13,822 nucleotides of DNA from the NCBI GenBank assembly GCA_021772875.1, contig JAJFLD010000060.1, positions 1 through 13,822 of the forward strand. Reading direction: 5' to 3'. A program made the translations under genes and the position numbers. Below, one piece after another: positions 7,140-13,822 of this stretch (the first letter of the stretch is position 1; every line of letters begins with the position of its first letter). The notes beneath the pieces are model-generated. The model was not told the DNA's origin. It did no database searches and saw only the letters and a list, made by a program, of their open reading frames with translations. The DNA comes from Ghiorsea sp. (lineage in GTDB: Bacteria; Pseudomonadota; Zetaproteobacteria; Mariprofundales; Mariprofundaceae).

Positions 7140-7174
7140 AAGGCTGGTGGCCGATTGGTCAGCAGCCTTATTTT
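7139..7174 (+). terminator. Second terminator-like hairpin on + strand
   Basis: TAAGGCTG (7139-7146) and CAGCCTTA (7163-7170) make a perfect 8-bp stem with a 16-base loop, followed by TTTT (7171-7174). It immediately follows the previous hairpin, and the T's again favour the + strand. Confidence 0.4.
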
Positions 7175-7212
7175 GAAGTGCAGACACGGGGGATGTTTTG
7201 GATTGTTGGGTG

Positions 7213-7416
7213 TTATTCTTTTACCATCTTCACGGTTCCGTTGTGAATCATATCTTGCAGTTGGCTGAGTAGTGCGCGTTCTTGTTTGTCGATAATGCCG
7301 TCTTCTTCGGCTATAGCCATGATTTGTTCGCGCTCTTGTGGGGTGATTTTTTCATCATGAATGGCTGTATTTATCATTTCATTTAATTTTCCTGCTGATT
7401 TACTGGTTAATGGCAT
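7213..7416 (-). CDS. Small TerB-like helical protein
   Basis: The 67-residue soluble protein has no signal peptide or membrane segment. Two similar acidic helix-loop units, DEKITPQERE (21-30) and DGIIDKQERA (39-48), are separated by the helix QIMAIAEE. This D-x-x-I-x-x-x-E pattern is typical of tellurite-resistance TerB-like domains and their short relatives, which may bind a divalent metal. The family resemblance is by pattern only, and the length is about half that of a full TerB domain. The start at 7416 is chosen over an ATG 27 bases upstream because AAGGAGAGG lies directly before it with correct spacing. It follows the secreted hydrolase gene on the same strand but is separated from it by a long hairpin, so it probably has its own transcription. 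Cellular role unknown. Confidence 0.65.
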   Translation of the reverse strand: MPLTSKSAGKLNEMINTAIHDEKITPQEREQIMAIAEEDGIIDKQERALLSQLQDMIHNGTVKMVKE

Positions 7417-7519
7417 TTTCCTCTCCTTGTTGTTGAAAAACATATAAAACGTATTTATGGAGTGGAAAGCAGGTTTTATGCCATGTGGTTAAACATGTTG
7501 ATGAAGTGAAAAAGTGTGG

Positions 7520-7573
7520 AACCCTGTTGAACAGACGTCAAAATGATTGGCGTCTGTTTGTGTTGTCAGGGTT
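7520..7573. terminator. Nested long hairpin between secreted hydrolase and TerB-like genes
   Basis: Two nested stems share one axis: AACCCTG (7520-7526) with CAGGGTT (7567-7573), and AACAGACG (7530-7537) with CGTCTGTT (7551-7558). The bulges are small and the closing loop is 13 bases. It starts 13 bp after the stop codon of the secreted hydrolase on the - strand. No strong T-run follows on either strand, so it may stop transcription weakly or protect the RNA 3' end. Confidence 0.5.
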
Positions 7574-7585
7574 TTGATTTGTGGC

Positions 7586-8371
7586 TTATTTAAAAATATT
7601 TTTGAAAAAGGCTTGCATCTGCAACCATGAGTCTTGATCGGCAGCTTGGTTGTAAGCCAAGGGGATACCAAACTTTTCACCCAATGCGGTGGCTTCAGGG
7701 TTGGTGAAGGCATGTTTTGCATCAGGGTAACTTTTCAGCGTATAGGTGACATCGGCATCTTTCATTTCTTTTTCAAAAGCTTGGACTTGCGCTTGGGGAA
7801 CAAATGGATCTGCGGCACCTGTAAGTACCAAAATGTCAGTTTTGATTTGACCTTTTTTAACAGGATTTTCAGTGCCTAAGCTACCGTGAAATACCACAAT
7901 ACCATTCATGGCTATGCCTGCTCTTGCCATATTCAACACAATGCCACCACCCATGCAATAACCAATGGCTGCAATTTTAGTGTTATCTACACTTGGTTGA
8001 GCCAATAGGATATCTAAGGCCGTTTGAAAACGTTGTTTCATGGTGGCTGGATCTTGCATCACTGCCATCATAAATTTCTTTGCATCTTCGGGGTGGTTGG
8101 CTTGTTTGCCTGTGCCATACATATCCAAGGCAAAAGCTGTATAACCAAGGGCTGCTAGCATTTCAGCACGTTTACGGGCATACGCAGTGTGTCCCCACCA
8201 TTCGTGTACAACAAGAATACCCGGGCGCTTGCCTTTAATCGCATCATCAAAAGCTAAATACCCTGTGAACTCCACACCTTGAACATGGTAAACAATTTCT
8301 TTGGTTTGAATTTGAGCGAAAGCTGTTTGGCTTATCAATATGAGCAATAGACTTATCAATAATTTTTGCAT
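7586..8371 (-). CDS. Secreted dienelactone hydrolase-family protein
   Basis: The 261-residue alpha/beta hydrolase has a Sec signal peptide (MQKLL, hydrophobic core, cleavage after TAFA at residue 19), so it acts in the periplasm. The dienelactone hydrolase triad is complete: Cys139 in GYCMGGG, Asp188 in GAADPFVP and His220 in DAKHAF. HEWWG (56-60) forms the oxyanion side. Known members hydrolyse dienelactones or other esters; most are cytoplasmic, and the substrate of exported ones is largely undefined. The ATG at 8371 is preferred because GAGGTG (8385-8380) stands 8 bases before it; an in-frame GTG at 8380 overlaps that ribosome site. It lies downstream of galT on the same strand with about 90 bp between and could be co-transcribed or have its own promoter. 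Family assignment is firm, substrate unknown. Confidence 0.88.
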   Translation of the reverse strand: MQKLLISLLLILISQTAFAQIQTKEIVYHVQGVEFTGYLAFDDAIKGKRPGILVVHEWWGHTAYARKRAEMLAALGYTAFALDMYGTGKQANHPEDAKKFMMAVMQDPATMKQRFQTALDILLAQPSVDNTKIAAIGYCMGGGIVLNMARAGIAMNGIVVFHGSLGTENPVKKGQIKTDILVLTGAADPFVPQAQVQAFEKEMKDADVTYTLKSYPDAKHAFTNPEATALGEKFGIPLAYNQAADQDSWLQMQAFFKNIFK

Positions 8372-8464
8372 GGAAGACACCTCGAGGTTAATATAAATTA
8401 CGAGGCGAAGATTAGCTTGATTTAGAGATGAACACGATGTTTAAAGTGTTAAGAAATATTTAGG

Positions 8465-9490
8465 CTAGGTATGGGATGTCTTTTTTTCTAGCTCTGTCAT
8501 TACAATAGTATCTCTGAGGAAAGCAGCGCTGTCTTCAGGGATGGCGCTGTTGATATACATGCCAGAGCCCAGCTCAAAGCCTGCTGGGCGGCTTAAGCGG
8601 GGTACAATGCTGATATACCAGTGAAAAAATTCAGAATTGCATGCGCGCGGAGATTCGGATCGAATGACAAAATTGTAGCTTGGATTGTTTAAACCGACAT
8701 GGAGTTTTTCTAAAATGTTTTTTAAATGCAGTGCAAGTTCTTCTGCCTCTGTATCCGTGATATCGCCAAAACTGGCGGTGTGTCGTTTTGGAAAAATCCA
8801 AGTGTGGAAGGGTGAGAGGGAAGCATAGGGGATGAAGGTTAAAAAATGTGTGGTATCGAGAACAACTCTTAGGCCATCGACGAATTCATCCGTCAGCGTG
8901 GCACACATTAAACACTGGCCTGTTTCATCAAAATAACTTCTTCCTGCATCAATTCTATCTCTGATTTGTATGGGTGTGATGGGGGTGCCAATGATTTGTG
9001 AATGGGGATGTTGCAGTGAAGTGCCAGCATCTTCACCATGGTTTTTGAAGATGGTGACATGTTCGATAGCAGGGTCTTGGTGCATGCTTAAGAAACGTGC
9101 TTTATAAATATGGATAAGCTGAGTAATCGCTTCAAGTGATTGATGGGCGATATATTCATTATGCCTTGCAGACTCAATCACCACCTCATGCTGACCATAA
9201 CCGGCCACACTATGATAACGCCCTTCATTTGTTCGCTGTGGGACAGTATTGGTGGAAAGGGAAGAAAACTTATTGGGCACCACCCGAACCTGCCAAGCTT
9301 GATTTTGGGGAAAACGTAAAATTTCATCGGGTGTTTGTTCTTCGTGTCCAGGGCAAAACGGACAATCTGCGACATAGGGTTCAGGCAGTTGCGCTGTGAT
9401 TTCATGATGGAATTCATGAGGGCGCTTTGCCCTTTCAGTAGCAATGACCACCCATTCGCGGGTGATGAGATTTAAGCGCAGTTCAGACAT
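8465..9490 (-). CDS. galT: Galactose-1-phosphate uridylyltransferase
   Basis: This is the Leloir-pathway enzyme that exchanges UMP between UDP-glucose and galactose-1-phosphate through a uridylyl-histidine intermediate. At 341 residues it matches the E. coli enzyme (348). The active site H-P-H-S-Q is at 161-165, with His163 as the probable nucleophile and Gln165 conserved. Zinc ligands Cys43 and Cys46 (CPFC) with His110 and His161 correspond to the E. coli zinc site. The C-terminal half contains SPFHTWIFPKRH (226-237) and FFHWYISIVPR (288-298), the second HIT-like domain. No galK, galE or galM is visible nearby. A related enzyme, ADP-sugar phosphorylase, shares the HPHSQ motif, so substrate specificity is not absolutely certain. 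No clear Shine-Dalgarno is seen before the ATG, but the start MSELRLNLITREWVVIA agrees with the family. It follows bioA after 33 bp and is probably in its operon. Confidence 0.88.
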   Translation of the reverse strand: MSELRLNLITREWVVIATERAKRPHEFHHEITAQLPEPYVADCPFCPGHEEQTPDEILRFPQNQAWQVRVVPNKFSSLSTNTVPQRTNEGRYHSVAGYGQHEVVIESARHNEYIAHQSLEAITQLIHIYKARFLSMHQDPAIEHVTIFKNHGEDAGTSLQHPHSQIIGTPITPIQIRDRIDAGRSYFDETGQCLMCATLTDEFVDGLRVVLDTTHFLTFIPYASLSPFHTWIFPKRHTASFGDITDTEAEELALHLKNILEKLHVGLNNPSYNFVIRSESPRACNSEFFHWYISIVPRLSRPAGFELGSGMYINSAIPEDSAAFLRDTIVMTELEKKTSHT

Positions 9491-9523
9491 GGTTGGAAGT
9501 ATGCCTTGATTGTGCGTATGTAT

Positions 9524-10771
9524 TCAAGCAAGAGCTGCTGCGCTACACATGGCTTGGGTGAGTTTGGCCACGTCTTGTTTGTCTAAAATAAAAGGCGGCA
9601 TGGTGTAGAGAAGTTTACCAAAAGGACGCAACCAAATGCCTTGTTCAAGCAGAAAGCTTTGTATTTTGTCCATATTAATATTTTCTTTCATTTCAATGAC
9701 ACCAATGGCTCCTAATACCCGCACATCGGCCACCTGGGGTAGTTGTTTGGCGGGGGCTAAACCTTGGTTGAGTTGCTGTGCAATGGTTTGCACGCGTTGT
9801 TGCCATGGGGAGCTGAGCAATAAATCAATGCTTGCTTTGGCCACTGCACAAGCAAGTGGGTTGGCCATGAATGTTGGCCCGTGCATCAAAACATTACCCT
9901 TTTGCTGGTGTATACCGTGGCTTATTTGGCTGCTGCAAAGTGTGGCAGCAAGCGTCATATAACCACCGGTGAGGGCTTTGCCTATACACATGATATCTGG
10001 TGATATATTGGCATGGTTGCAAGCAAAGAGCTCCCCTGTGCGGCCAAAACCTGTAGCGATTTCATCGGCAATCAACAACACATCAAATTCATCACAAAGT
10101 GCACGCATTTCAGACAGCAATGTTTTGTTATAAAAAGACATGCCGCCTGCACCTTGCACAATAGGTTCGATAATCAGAGCAGCGATCTCGTGGTGATGTT
10201 TTTCAAGTTGTTTTTTAATGCTTTTGGCATCGACATCAGTAAAGTGATGTTTGGGCATGGTTTCAGCAAAAAGATGGTGCATGCTGGATTCAGGATCGCA
10301 CACACTCATGGCTGCTAAAGTATCGCCATGGTAGGCATGACGAAGGCTTAAAAACTTTGTTTTTTTAGGCTGCTTGATGCCGCGCCAATATTGTATAGCC
10401 ATTTTTAATGCAACTTCTACAGCCACAGAACCTGAATCGGCGAAGAATACATGTTGTAAGGGTTGTGGGGTGATGTGCACAAGTGTTTTTGCCAAATCAA
10501 TGGCTGGCTGATGGGTGAGGCCACCAAACATCACATGTGCCATGCTTTTGAGCTGGGTTTCAACGGCGAGATTAAGCTCAGGCACATTATAACCATGGAT
10601 TGCACACCACCATGATGACATACCATCCATCACTTCTTTACCATTTTCTAGCGTGAGGTAAATGCCTTCGGCAGATAACACTTGGTAAACACGGCTTTGA
10701 CTCGGCATGGCAGCATAGGGATGCCAAAGGTGCTCTTGCTCCCATTGCTGCTGCTTTGTTGGCGTGTTCAT
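9524..10771 (-). CDS. bioA: Adenosylmethionine-8-amino-7-oxononanoate aminotransferase
   Basis: A PLP-dependent class III aminotransferase that moves an amino group from S-adenosylmethionine to KAPA, giving DAPA, the third-last step of biotin synthesis. The 415 residues (E. coli 429) include HLWHPYA (14-20), SSWWCAIHGY (52-61), HAYHGDT (145-151), DEIATGFGRTG (236-246), the Schiff-base lysine Lys265 in CIGKALTGG, and HGPTFMANPLACA (297-309). The two tryptophans and the HGPTFM block distinguish BioA from ornithine- or GABA-type relatives. Its ATG overlaps the TGA of ilvA in an ATGA junction and has no ribosome site of its own, so translation is probably coupled. No other bio gene is in view, so the rest of the pathway must be elsewhere. 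The identification is strong. Confidence 0.95.
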   Translation of the reverse strand: MNTPTKQQQWEQEHLWHPYAAMPSQSRVYQVLSAEGIYLTLENGKEVMDGMSSWWCAIHGYNVPELNLAVETQLKSMAHVMFGGLTHQPAIDLAKTLVHITPQPLQHVFFADSGSVAVEVALKMAIQYWRGIKQPKKTKFLSLRHAYHGDTLAAMSVCDPESSMHHLFAETMPKHHFTDVDAKSIKKQLEKHHHEIAALIIEPIVQGAGGMSFYNKTLLSEMRALCDEFDVLLIADEIATGFGRTGELFACNHANISPDIMCIGKALTGGYMTLAATLCSSQISHGIHQQKGNVLMHGPTFMANPLACAVAKASIDLLLSSPWQQRVQTIAQQLNQGLAPAKQLPQVADVRVLGAIGVIEMKENINMDKIQSFLLEQGIWLRPFGKLLYTMPPFILDKQDVAKLTQAMCSAAALA

Positions 10772-12279
10772 AAAAAAAGTTTTAATGCCTCGTTGTTGCT
10801 CTCATCGACATAAGTATAATTTACATCGGTGAGAAAATGTTGAAAATCATTCAAGTCTTTATCAGGCACTTCAAGCCCAACCAAAACACGACCAAATGCC
10901 GCACCGTGATTGCGATAATGAAACAAAGAAATATTCCAGCGCCCTGCGAGTTTGGTTAAAAAATCCAGCAGCGCGCGTGGCCGTTCTGGAAATTCAAAAC
11001 GATACAAGTGTTCATGTTGTACATCGATACTTTTACCACCAACAAGATGTCTAAGGTGCAGCTTGGCTGCTTCATTATCCATCAAACGTGTAATTTTATA
11101 GCCATGTTCTTGTAAGGCATCAGTGATTTCATCTGCTTGTGAACCATGACGAATAGCAACGCCCACATAAACATAAGCTTGCTTGCGGCTGGACATGCGA
11201 TAGTTGAATTCGGTGATGTTATAACCACTGAGATGGTTGCAAAAGGTCAGGAATGAACCTGCTTGTTCAGGAATTTGCACGGCAAAGACAGCTTCGCGGC
11301 GTTCACCAAGCTCTGCGCGCTCTGAAACATGACGCAGGCGATCAAAGTTCATGTTTGCGCCACTATTGATTGCCGCCAACACTTTGCCATGCACTCGTTC
11401 GCGTTTTACATATTTCTTTAATGCCGCTAAGGCAAGTGCGCCAGCAGGCTCAACAATAGAGCGCATTTCATCATAGATATCTTTGATGGCAGCGCAGGTT
11501 TCATCGGTATCTACCAGCATCACTTCGTCCACATATTGCCTGCACATTTCAAAAGTGATTTCGCCCACTTGTTTGACGGCAACACCATCGGCAAAAATGC
11601 CAACATGATCCAAAACAATACGTTTGTCGGCCTTTAATGATTCAAACATGGCAGCCGAATCAACTGGTTCAACACCAATGATTTTGGTGTTGGGCGACAT
11701 GGCTTTGAGATAAACAGACACACCAGATATCAAACCACCACCACCAATAGGTACAAACACAACATCCAAATCTTTACCCTTAGCTTGACGCAGCATTTCT
11801 TCGCCAACCGTGCCTTGGCCAGCAATCACCAAGGCATTATCGTAAGGATGAATAAAGGTGTAGCCATTTTTAGCGCATAATATTTCAGCATGTGCCAGTG
11901 CATCGGAATAGGAATCACCAATCAGCACTACATGACCACCCAAAGCTCTCACAGCACTCACTTTGATTTCTGGGGTGGTTTCAGGCATCACAATTGTTGC
12001 CACAATACCAAGTTTGGCTGCTGCCATTGCCACACCTTGAGCATGGTTGCCTGCTGAGGCGCAAATTACGCCGCTGGCACGTTCTTTTTCGCTTAAATGG
12101 GCTATTTTATTGTATGCACCACGTATTTTAAAGGAGAATACAGGTTGTAAATCTTCACGCTTGAACAATACCTCGTTGTTGAGGCGTGCGGATAATTTTG
12201 GCGCAAGGGTTAAGGGTGTTTCTTTTGCAATGTCGTACACCCGTGCATGTTCAATAGCGTGAATATAATCAAATGACAT
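10768..12279 (-). CDS. ilvA: Threonine ammonia-lyase (threonine deaminase), long regulated form
   Basis: Deaminates threonine to 2-oxobutanoate, the committed step of isoleucine synthesis. The 503-residue protein (E. coli 514) has the fold type II PLP domain: Lys51 in SFKIRGA carries the cofactor, SAGNHAQG (75-82) holds the substrate, and the glycine loop GGGGL (179-183) binds the phosphate. Two ACT-like regulatory domains follow (about 328-400 and 422-495; PEQAGSF and PERPRAL mark their starts). These give isoleucine inhibition and valine activation in the biosynthetic enzyme, distinguishing it from the short catabolic TdcB. The ATG at 12279 is chosen because AAAGG (12290-12286) precedes it by 6 bases and it begins 11 bp after the permease stop. 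A longer frame opening at 12342 would overlap the permease gene and adds residues unlike the family. It is probably co-transcribed with the importer genes. Confidence 0.95.
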   Translation of the reverse strand: MSFDYIHAIEHARVYDIAKETPLTLAPKLSARLNNEVLFKREDLQPVFSFKIRGAYNKIAHLSEKERASGVICASAGNHAQGVAMAAAKLGIVATIVMPETTPEIKVSAVRALGGHVVLIGDSYSDALAHAEILCAKNGYTFIHPYDNALVIAGQGTVGEEMLRQAKGKDLDVVFVPIGGGGLISGVSVYLKAMSPNTKIIGVEPVDSAAMFESLKADKRIVLDHVGIFADGVAVKQVGEITFEMCRQYVDEVMLVDTDETCAAIKDIYDEMRSIVEPAGALALAALKKYVKRERVHGKVLAAINSGANMNFDRLRHVSERAELGERREAVFAVQIPEQAGSFLTFCNHLSGYNITEFNYRMSSRKQAYVYVGVAIRHGSQADEITDALQEHGYKITRLMDNEAAKLHLRHLVGGKSIDVQHEHLYRFEFPERPRALLDFLTKLAGRWNISLFHYRNHGAAFGRVLVGLEVPDKDLNDFQHFLTDVNYTYVDESNNEALKLFL

Positions 12280-12290
12280 AAAATACCTTT

Positions 12291-13130
12291 TTAGTGTGCT
12301 GAGTGTTCTTGCCATTGTTGTTTTAGCCAAGAGATGAACCAACTACAAACAAACAAAACACACAGCATCAAAATAATAGCCGCACCCGATGGCCAATCAT
12401 ATTGGTATGACCACATCAAACCACCCAAGGTGCCAAGCAATGAGAAAGCTAAGCTAAGTGCCCAAAGGCTAAACATAGAACGGCCCCAAAACCAAGCACA
12501 AGCACCAGGTAGCACCAACAAACCCGTGGTTAACACGATGCCAGCTAGCTTGACGCACATCACAACGGTTAAACCAATCACACCGTATAAAATGAGCCTT
12601 AAGCGTGATGTGGCAATGCCAGAGGCCTTGGCTGTAACCATGTCAAAAGACATGCTCCACCAACTTTTTGCCCAAACTACCAAGCTTAATAACACCAACA
12701 AACTGCCCCATGTGATCCATTGGCTGTCTTGTTCGGATACCGTTAAAATATTGCCAAACAACAAACCGAACAAATCAACTTCATAACTGTTGGCATTGGA
12801 AATGAGAATGACACCCAAAGCCATGCTGCCTGCAAAAAGTAAACCTGTGCCTGCATCTTCATTGATGCCTTGGCGATTGGGCATCATGGCAAGAGCCAAA
12901 GCCACAAGGATGGCGGTGAGTGCGGCAGTGGGTAATAAAGGCAAACTAAAAGTTACAGCTAATCCCAATCCTGCAAGTGATGCGTGGGAGACACCAACAG
13001 TTAAAAAGGATAAACGGTGTGCCAATACCATCATCGACATGGAAGATGTGATGACGGCGATAAGCAAAGCAGGGAAAAGTGCACCCAGCATCACAGGGCT
13101 TGAAAAGAAAGCGCTTAGAAAATCAAGCAT
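12291..13130 (-). CDS. znuB: ABC-3 family zinc/manganese importer permease (ZnuB-like)
   Basis: The 279-residue inner-membrane protein has about eight hydrophobic segments (for example LGALFPALLIAVITSS, LTAILVALALAMM, LLVLLSLVVWA, AAIILMLCVLFVCSW). It has the ABC-3 hallmarks: GVSHASLAGLGLA (46-58), EDAGTGLLFAGSMALGV (91-107) and the loop AKASGIATSRLR (167-178), which contacts the ATPase. This family imports zinc, manganese or iron with a periplasmic binding protein. Zinc is favoured by similarity to E. coli ZnuB (261 residues) but is not proven. The ATG at 13130 overlaps the end of the ATPase gene by 8 bp and is preceded by GAGG at suitable distance. An upstream frame to 13265 would lie wholly within the ATPase gene and is rejected. 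The C-terminus ends in a short charged tail with two histidines. Confidence 0.88.
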   Translation of the reverse strand: MLDFLSAFFSSPVMLGALFPALLIAVITSSMSMMVLAHRLSFLTVGVSHASLAGLGLAVTFSLPLLPTAALTAILVALALAMMPNRQGINEDAGTGLLFAGSMALGVILISNANSYEVDLFGLLFGNILTVSEQDSQWITWGSLLVLLSLVVWAKSWWSMSFDMVTAKASGIATSRLRLILYGVIGLTVVMCVKLAGIVLTTGLLVLPGACAWFWGRSMFSLWALSLAFSLLGTLGGLMWSYQYDWPSGAAIILMLCVLFVCSWFISWLKQQWQEHSAH

Positions 13131-13822
13131 GATGTTGATCCTCAGGGTGTTGTTTGGGTGTAGGTGCACAACCAATGCAGCTGGCATCATGGGCAACGAT
13201 ATTGACATGGTCACCATACATTTCACGCCAGACATGATCAGGAATAGTATCACCACGCTTGGCATGGTAATGGATGTTTTTATTCAAACATGCCACTGAA
13301 TCGACATAAGAGGTAATAGCTGTAATGTCATGTTCAACCATGAGCACAGTCATGCCTTGTTCATCACAAAGCTTGCGTAGAAGTTGATACAGTTTTTCTT
13401 GATGGCGGCTATCTAAGGCAGCAGAAGGTTCATCCAACAACAAAAGTTTAGGTTTGCGCACCAGCGCTCTGGCAAGGCGAATACGTTGCTGTTGACCGCC
13501 TGAGAGCTGGCGAAAGTCGGTGTTTTTGTGGGCCGTCATTTCAACCAAATCAAGCGCATCTTCAATCAGCGCCTGCTCTTTTTGTCGGTTGCGAAATAAA
13601 CCATGCAAGAGAGAGGTGTTAAAGCTGCTTAAACCCATAGCCACAACATCATAAGAGCGCAGTGGGATATTTGTTTGTGTGCCATGTGATTGGTGCAAAT
13701 AACCCAAATCACGTTGCAATTTGCGGCGGGTGCTGTGATTTAAACACAAGCCAAACAAATCAATGTGCCCTGCATCGGGATTACGTAAACCTGCAATGAT
13801 GCTGAGTAGGGTGCTTTTACCT
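13123..13822 (-). CDS. znuC: Zinc/manganese ABC importer ATPase (ZnuC-like), 5' end outside window
   Basis: The frame runs off the right edge, which cuts through Walker A (GKSTLLSIIAGL is the first visible part); 232 residues remain. The Q-loop is LGYLHQSH, the signature LSGGQQQRIRLARAL begins near visible residue 106, Walker B with LLLLDEPSAALD follows near 126, and the switch histidine is in VEHD. This is the cytoplasmic motor that powers the adjacent permease. The 30-odd C-terminal residues are rich in Cys and His (HDASCIGC, then HPEDQHH), suggesting metal binding, as in the His-rich tail of E. coli ZnuC. It overlaps the permease gene by 8 bp, so the two are translationally linked. The binding-protein gene (znuA) and any Zur operator would lie beyond the window. 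Zinc versus manganese is not settled by the sequence. Confidence 0.87.
   Translation of the reverse strand, partial: GKSTLLSIIAGLRNPDAGHIDLFGLCLNHSTRRKLQRDLGYLHQSHGTQTNIPLRSYDVVAMGLSSFNTSLLHGLFRNRQKEQALIEDALDLVEMTAHKNTDFRQLSGGQQQRIRLARALVRKPKLLLLDEPSAALDSRHQEKLYQLLRKLCDEQGMTVLMVEHDITAITSYVDSVACLNKNIHYHAKRGDTIPDHVWREMYGDHVNIVAHDASCIGCAPTPKQHPEDQHHA

Larger units (their letters stand above)
6863..7212. other. 350-bp intergenic region with palindromes, possible small ORF and + strand terminators
   Basis: There is no recognised gene here. In order it holds the regulator's leader and ribosome site (6863-6872), an ORF of 58 codons on + (6895-7071), an 11-bp inverted repeat (6940-6950 with 6978-6988), a 5-bp palindrome (6990-7002), two T-tracts (7111-7117 and 7135-7139), and two hairpins (7118-7134 and 7139-7170). 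The terminator-like signals face the + strand, although the genes on both sides lie on -. This suggests an unannotated + strand transcript. Confidence 0.45.

Noticed and set aside
6940..7170. Clustered inverted repeats as a mobile element or attachment site
   Set aside because: The repeats differ in sequence, no transposase or integrase gene is near, and no target-site duplication is visible.
8380..8387. CCTCGAGG palindrome before the secreted hydrolase gene
   Set aside because: It is only 8 bp long and overlaps the ribosome site; most likely coincidental.
8431..8450. AACAC/GTGTT hairpin between galT and the secreted hydrolase gene
   Set aside because: A 5-bp stem with a 10-base loop and no T-run is too weak to call a terminator.
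12280..12342. N-terminal extension of ilvA to 12342
   Set aside because: It would overlap the permease gene by more than 50 bp, adds residues unlike the family, and the ATG at 12279 has a good ribosome site.
13131..13265. N-terminal extension of the permease to 13265
   Set aside because: The extension lies entirely within the ATPase coding sequence in another frame, and the family starts close to the first membrane segment after the ATG at 13130.
12334..13299. Long + strand open frames (150 and 169 codons) opposite the permease gene
   Set aside because: They are mirror frames of a membrane-protein gene with strong family motifs, and their own products show no recognisable domain.

Overview
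This window looks like chromosomal DNA of a Gram-negative bacterium, most likely a pseudomonadote. The grounds are a ZnuCB-type metal importer, a long-form IlvA, two secreted or periplasmic enzymes with ordinary Sec signal peptides, and a LuxR-type regulator whose N-terminus is typical of that phylum. Base composition is moderate to AT-leaning and genes are closely packed. I cannot name a genus. I see no tRNA, rRNA, CRISPR array, insertion sequence or phage gene.

Left part (1-3950): the 3' part of a glutamine-dependent NAD synthetase gene (nadE, + strand) meets recQ (- strand) at a strong shared hairpin terminator. recQ is divergent from a gene for a HAD-family phosphatase. This looks like ordinary housekeeping.

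Middle part (3951-7585): this has the most accessory character. A secreted protein with a zinc phospholipase C/P1 nuclease-like metal site (+) converges on a 595-residue regulator (-). The regulator joins a PAS-like N-terminus and a LuxR helix-turn-helix to a complete alpha/beta-hydrolase domain. In that domain the nucleophile serine is glycine and the acid aspartate is asparagine, so it looks like a ligand-sensing pseudo-enzyme. Both genes end in the same nine bases, which form an inverted repeat across their 3' ends. The regulator's upstream region (6863-7212) holds an 11-bp inverted repeat, a second short palindrome, a possible 58-residue ORF on the + strand, and tandem hairpin/T-tract signals on the + strand. 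A small TerB-like helical protein follows on the - strand.

Right part (7586-13822): all genes are on the - strand. Read in the direction of transcription they are zinc-type ABC importer ATPase (cut by the window edge), its permease, ilvA, bioA, galT, and a secreted dienelactone hydrolase-like enzyme. The first four are joined by 8-bp and 4-bp overlaps and an 11-bp gap, so they probably form one operon. galT follows after 33 bp, and the hydrolase follows galT after 84-93 bp. The operon mixes metal uptake with isoleucine and biotin synthesis and with galactose metabolism. Its functional logic is not evident from the sequence.
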